Positions 61,543 to 64,000 of a DNA stretch of 64,000 nt are shown here, in pieces; position 1 is the first letter of the stretch, and each line of letters opens with the position of its first letter. Position numbers and translations under genes: made by a program. This stretch comes from Rhodobacteraceae bacterium HTCC2150 (GTDB lineage: Bacteria > Pseudomonadota > Alphaproteobacteria > Rhodobacterales > Rhodobacteraceae), in NCBI GenBank assembly GCA_000169395.1, contig AAXZ01000002.1:1-64000 (forward strand), read 5' to 3'. The notes beneath the pieces were generated by a model. The model did no database searches and had not been told where the DNA came from. It saw only the letters and a program-made list of their open reading frames with translations.

Positions 61543-62052
61543 TTAGAAGCTAGTTAACTTCAGAGCAGATACTTTGTTCAGGTTCAGGTTATGCACCTTA
61601 TCAACGCCTGATGTTGTGTAGCTGACTTGGTGCCAACCAGCAGTGAGACCTTCAGTGATCGCACCTGAGTGTACGCAGAGAGGATTGTCACCAGAAGCTA
61701 ACGTAAAGAACACACGCTGTTTCTTGATACCACGGTATTCGTAGTAACTGATGTGCTTCACGTAGACCCTTTGAAAACTGTACTTAGTGTTAACAGGTAG
61801 GACAGTGGTTTCTTGCTCTCCCCAACTACCAAGGGCGCTGCGCTCGTCCTCTAAGACCGTGTACCAATTGTTAACTAGCTCAGGATCAGGGTTCTTGGTT
61901 AGGAACTTCATGCTTGGATACGATTTTATGAGTTCTTTTAGCTTATTGTTAACAGGTTCCACGACAGGCTTAGGTGCTGGTTCAGGTGTATGCATAGCCA
62001 TGAGATCATCTCTAGTCATGAAATCTCTTGGTTCTTCTTGATAGTACCTCAT
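61543..62052 (-). CDS. element protein, 169 residues, function unknown
   Basis: From the ATG at 62052, which overlaps the zinc-ribbon gene stop by 4 nt: MRYYQEEPRDFMTRDDLMAM, a Pro-rich linker (TPEPAPKPVVEPVNN), then a beta-rich domain (YSFQRVYVKHISYYEYRGIK, VFFTLASGDNPLCVHSGAIT) and the end SALKLTSF. Likely an N-terminal peptide motif followed by an OB-like or similar beta domain, for example a single-strand DNA-binding protein; that is a guess from composition only. Confidence 0.62.
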   Translation of the reverse strand: MRYYQEEPRDFMTRDDLMAMHTPEPAPKPVVEPVNNKLKELIKSYPSMKFLTKNPDPELVNNWYTVLEDERSALGSWGEQETTVLPVNTKYSFQRVYVKHISYYEYRGIKKQRVFFTLASGDNPLCVHSGAITEGLTAGWHQVSYTTSGVDKVHNLNLNKVSALKLTSF

Positions 62053-62258
62053 GCTGTTAGTTCCCGTAGTTTGTCTTCGTACTTGTGGAGACGTTGATAT
62101 GTTTTCTCTAGTTGCTTGGTTGCCCTTGAAGTCAGGCACATGCTCTTTGTGCACTGCTTGCAATGCTGTTGGCGTTTGTTCTTGGTTGACTGGTGTTTGT
62201 AGAAGTCAGTCAGGGGTTTAGTTTCTCCGCATGATCGACAGGCTTGATGGTCAGCCAT
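62049..62258 (-). CDS. zinc-ribbon/finger small protein
   Basis: 69 residues with Cys7-x2-Cys10 and Cys33-x2-Cys36 (ACRSCGETKPLTDFYK and QHCKQCTKSMC), the pattern of phage 'HNH-associated' zinc ribbons. The tail is a coiled-coil-like helix (ATKQLEKTYQRLHKYEDKLR). Good ribosome site (GAAAGGAACAGCC). Overlaps the next gene by ATGA. Probably nucleic-acid binding. Confidence 0.75.
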   Translation of the reverse strand: MADHQACRSCGETKPLTDFYKHQSTKNKRQQHCKQCTKSMCLTSRATKQLEKTYQRLHKYEDKLRELTA

Positions 62259-62301
62259 GGCTGTTCCTTTCTCAGGGTATTTGACGATAGGTTTTAGGTA
62301 T

Positions 62302-62325
62302 TAAAAAACAGCTCAAGAGCCGTTT
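62302..62325 (-). terminator. Rho-independent terminator after sigma-like gene
   Basis: Minus strand: AACGGCTC, two-base loop, GAGCTGTT, then TTTTT, with one G-U pair. A second stem GTCCAG/CTGGAC lies just upstream in the same transcript (62341-62366). Confidence 0.7.
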
Positions 62326-62383
62326 CTGGTAGTCGTCCAGTGCTTCGGTTGCTGCTGGACCTCCTATAATTGGATCGACACAA

Positions 62384-63088
62384 CTATAGTAAAAGTTGCC
62401 TAACTTCTGCGGAAAGGTTCCATCCGCTATCAAGTAGTGCCTTCGCAGCCTTCACGCGCACGCGCTTTATCATCTTGGAGATACTAGCTTTATGTACTCC
62501 CAGAACTTTAGATGCCTCTTTGGGTGTCATATCTCCCAAAAGCACGTTGTTAAGTACGAAGCTCTCATTGTCAGACAGGTCTAAGCCTTGAACGATCTCG
62601 AGCAATTGTTTGGCCACTAGTTCTGCCTCAGGGGTTACTGGATTCACCCCTTCAGCCTCTTGCCAGTTTACGTAGGTAATCACTTTGCTTTTACGAAAGC
62701 GTGCTCTTATCTCGTCTTTAACTGCACCCTTGCCTCTAGCTCTTAAGGAATGGGTGGCATGATTTACGTCGCGGTATTCGTCCAAACACTTTTTTTGCAG
62801 ATATTCCCATACTTTTGAAACAGCATAAGATTCTATTTCGACGTGATCATATCGACCCAAGTTTTTACTATATCGCAGTTGGGTTCGCACACTGATCAAA
62901 ACACCTTCGTGTGCTTGCTCGAACAAAATACCCTTTACTTCAACGTCAGATTTCTCAAGCCGCATTTGTTCAAGGTCTGTCGTTTGGTGGCCGTCCAGAA
63001 TATCCTGAGCGACCCGATATTGGGCCTGCTGAACCTGAGTTTCTTGAGTTCCTTTTTTATCAGCTTGCTTCGTTTTGATGTTCGTCAT
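62384..63088 (-). CDS. sigma-70-like transcription factor
   Basis: 234 residues, MTNIKTKQADKKGTQETQVQ. The C-terminal part has a sigma region 4-type helix-turn-helix: LSDNESFVLNNVLLGDMTPK, then EASKVLGVHKASISKMIKRV. The central part (IESYAVSKVWEYLQKKCLDE and ARGKGAVKDEIRARFRKSKV) fits a region 2-like helix set with low certainty. It is first in the leftward block with ribosome site GGGAGAG and ends at a terminator, so it could drive later genes of the element from a special promoter. An HTH activator is the alternative. Confidence 0.68.
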   Translation of the reverse strand: MTNIKTKQADKKGTQETQVQQAQYRVAQDILDGHQTTDLEQMRLEKSDVEVKGILFEQAHEGVLISVRTQLRYSKNLGRYDHVEIESYAVSKVWEYLQKKCLDEYRDVNHATHSLRARGKGAVKDEIRARFRKSKVITYVNWQEAEGVNPVTPEAELVAKQLLEIVQGLDLSDNESFVLNNVLLGDMTPKEASKVLGVHKASISKMIKRVRVKAAKALLDSGWNLSAEVRQLLL

Positions 63089-63299
63089 TTTCTCTCCCTT
63101 TTATGTTGATTGCGCATAGCTCGACCCTCTTGCCCAAGACTCCAATAAAAAGAAGCGGAACGACTATAGAGCGCACGAGTGCACATTTTTTAAGTAGATA
63201 TTGTTTGGGCAAGCGGTATCGCCCAGCCCGCACCCAAGGGGGAGCGAACAGTTTTTTTACAAGGCGATATTCACCGCAAACCTCTTGGCTGCGGTCCAG
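63060..63299 (-). CDS. possible CTG-start small protein
   Basis: A 79-codon open frame begins with CTG at 63299, five bases after a strong AGGAG (63305-63309). It reads LDRSQEVCGEYRLVKK then FAPPWVRAGRYRLPKQ and a hydrophobic ALVRSIVVPLLFIGVL, and overlaps the start of the sigma-like gene by 29 nt. GEYRLVKK and GRYRLPKQ look like a small repeat. A CTG start is rare and no family is recognised, so it may be chance. Confidence 0.25.
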   Translation of the reverse strand: MDRSQEVCGEYRLVKKLFAPPWVRAGRYRLPKQYLLKKCALVRSIVVPLLFIGVLGKRVELCAINIKGRENDEHQNEAS

Positions 63300-63318
63300 T
63301 TTATCTCCTATATATTTT

Positions 63319-63346
63319 CATATAGTATGTCGTATATGTTTGACAA
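63319..63346 (-). promoter_or_regulatory. candidate leftward promoter of the element
   Basis: Minus strand TTGTCA (63346-63341), 16 bp, TATATG (63324-63319), upstream of the AGGAG at 63305 and the sigma-like gene. An imperfect inverted repeat CATATAGTATGTCGTATATG (63319-63338) covers its -10 and spacer and may be an operator. Confidence 0.5.
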
Positions 63347-63368
63347 GTGTAGAAATAATCTTTATAGA
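63340..63368 (+). promoter_or_regulatory. candidate strong rightward promoter
   Basis: TTGACA (63340-63345), 17-bp spacer, TATAGA (63363-63368): near-consensus sigma-70. Its -35 box overlaps the -35 of the leftward promoter. It fires into 630 bases with no recognised gene, so its product is a long leader, a small RNA or a gene beyond the window. Confidence 0.65.
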
Positions 63369-63809
63369 AAAATAAAAGGTCAGTACTATTGACATAAAAT
63401 TACGGTAATTACTGTTTTTCGTGTACCTTCCTGCGCAATAACACGCTCAAGAAGGGAACTTTTTAGTACCCTCTTATAACCATGTAGGTGGGGCCTCAGG
63501 CTACTATAAAGCAGCTCCTTGGAATGAACTTACGTCATTCATGACCACTGGGCACGCTTATGGGACTAGAACCATAAAGGTTAGACACCCCTGAGTGCAT
63601 CGTGAATGCCAACTTGCCACACACCAGAACACACCTCAAAAACAAGCATAATTCAGGGTCATTTCGGGGCTATTTGTTACAGGCTGGGACAGAATTTTGG
63701 CCCAACATCCTGATTAGTCCTTTAATATCAATGGCTTACAGGCGATTTTCGATAGAACAGGTAATAAGAATTAGATACCTATGTTTAACCACTAGAAGCA
63801 GGGACTAAA

Positions 63810-63861
63810 GGAACCACAAAAAGAGGAACCATGGGAACCAGAAGAGGAACCAAGGGAACCA
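63810..63861 (+). repeat. five GGAACCA boxes
   Basis: GGAACCA at 63810, 63825, 63834, 63846 and 63855, with steps of 15, 9, 12 and 9. All steps are multiples of three, so a Gly-Thr-rich peptide frame is open through the array, but it has no start codon before it. Iteron-like binding sites are the other reading. Confidence 0.75.
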
Positions 63862-63891
63862 CAGGAAGGAAGTGTATACGACCCCAATAGG

Positions 63892-63931
63892 ATTAATCAT
63901 CATAAGGGAAGAGAACTAAAGAGTGGTGTAC
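63892..63931 (+). repeat. 40-bp direct repeat, copy A
   Basis: Begins ATTAATCATCATAAGGG and ends GGTGTAC. Aligns with copy B at 63960 with about ten differences and compensating one-base gaps. Its right end runs into the palindrome GTGGTGTACACCAC (63923-63936). Confidence 0.7.
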
Positions 63932-63936
63932 ACCAC
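63923..63936. repeat. 14-bp perfect palindrome
   Basis: GTGGTGTACACCAC. The half GGTGTAC recurs at the end of copy B (63994-64000), and a related GTGTATAC is at 63872. Confidence 0.75.
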
Positions 63937-63959
63937 ACCATAAGGAACTAGCCACTAGT

Positions 63960-64000
63960 ATTGATAATCATAAAGGACAGATAACCTAAGAAGGGTGTAC
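63960..64000 (+). repeat. 40-bp direct repeat, copy B (window edge)
   Basis: Begins ATTGATAATCATAAAGG and ends GGGTGTAC at the last base of the window. Start-to-start distance from copy A is 68 bp. Further copies may lie beyond the window. Confidence 0.7.

Larger units (their letters stand above)
54575..64000. mobile_element. integrated mobile element, right end outside window
   Basis: The segment starts in the 3' half of tRNA-Asn and carries an integrase, secreted cargo genes on the plus strand, a compact minus-strand block of mainly unrecognised genes, and a repeat-rich gene-poor stretch. Codon choice shifts to AGA/AGG, CTA/TTA and ACT/AGC compared with the chromosome, and intergenic regions have AAC-rich leaders not seen outside. 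No capsid, terminase, portal, relaxase or primase could be recognised. It may be a phage satellite, a plasmid-like integrative element or part of a small unusual virus; the sequence here does not decide. Confidence 0.75.
63369..64000. other. gene-poor, repeat-rich right edge of the window
   Basis: No coding frame with a ribosome site is convincing on either strand. It contains a hairpin GAATGA/TCATTC (about 63523-63541), five GGAACCA boxes (63810-63861), a 14-bp palindrome (63923-63936) and two 40-bp imperfect direct repeats (63892, 63960). The plus strand is strongly purine-rich after 63800. An origin of replication, a packaging/regulatory locus or repeated promoters are all possible. Confidence 0.55.

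Noticed and set aside
62380-63175. T7-like phage promoters around ACTATAG at 62383 and 63163
   Set aside because: Two short matches differ in flanks, and no single-subunit RNA polymerase gene is seen.
63103-63375. 90-codon plus-strand frame in the element control region
   Set aside because: It lies over the minus-strand ribosome sites and promoters, has no ribosome site of its own and no protein-like pattern.
63602-63808. 68-codon plus-strand frame near the right edge
   Set aside because: Weak start context and composition without recognisable pattern; likely chance.
63801-63889. Gly-Thr-repeat peptide coded by the GGAACCA array
   Set aside because: The frame is open but has no start codon or ribosome site ahead of the array; listed as a DNA repeat.
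54575-64000. Ordinary tailed prophage
   Set aside because: No terminase, portal, capsid, tail or lysis gene could be recognised in 9.4 kb, though the right part is not in the window.

Overview
The window reads as chromosomal DNA of a marine alphaproteobacterium of the Rhodobacterales (Roseobacter-type). Supporting signs are the gene sets scpA-nagZ-SPOR-argS-dgt-erpA, purC-purS-purQ, an F1-ATPase zeta inhibitor (DUF1476), Bpt/Ate transferase, DUF2927, DUF2852 and DUF6778 proteins, Hint-domain exoproteins, an edd-eda Entner-Doudoroff pair and a methionine synthase split into separate genes. No rRNA operon, CRISPR array or insertion sequence was seen.

Region 1 (1-10011) is housekeeping: scpA (partial, apparently frameshifted), nagZ, a SPOR protein, argS, dgt, erpA, xthA, an FAD monooxygenase and dksA. 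Two accessory additions sit in it: a GT61-type glycosyltransferase between argS and dgt, and a RebB (R-body) protein with an overlapping small partner between erpA and xthA. Region 2 (10202-18425) holds a MoxR ATPase and its probable CoxE-like VWA partner, separated by a GNAT enzyme, a DUF2927 lipoprotein, a tiny membrane protein and a Hint-domain protein. A second Hint gene and the broken tail of a third follow, then a small membrane protein and a DedA protein.

Region 3 (18492-30489) has a creatinase-like M24 protein coupled to a P450, an M48 protease, metY with a possible ribosome-site-sequestering leader, a PIN-domain gene coupled to rlmI, a DUF6778 lipoprotein, edd-eda behind a perfect 22-bp palindrome, and a divergent SDR/TetR pair with two matching operators. 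Region 4 (30521-54448) is mainly housekeeping: glnE, a YbaK-type deacylase, bpt, an esterase, dctD/dctB (DctD lacks the GAFTGA loop), purQ-purS-purC, bmt/corrinoid/DUF1638 methionine synthesis genes, an AbrB-type membrane protein, SufE, rnd, purN-purM, a DMT exporter, a tRNA(CAU), a DUF3137 protein, an orphan sensor kinase and an MBL hydrolase.

Region 5 (54529-64000) looks like an integrated mobile element cut by the window edge. A tyrosine integrase lies 40 nt downstream of tRNA-Asn. Next come two secreted cargo proteins (one ankyrin-repeat, one with a duplicated tail). A leftward block of mostly unrecognised genes follows, including a DExx P-loop protein, a sigma-factor-like protein and a zinc-ribbon protein. 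The block ends at a candidate divergent promoter switch and then 600 bases of gene-poor DNA rich in repeats. I could recognise no capsid, terminase, relaxase or primase, so the type of element is open. This is the best candidate for something undescribed in the window.
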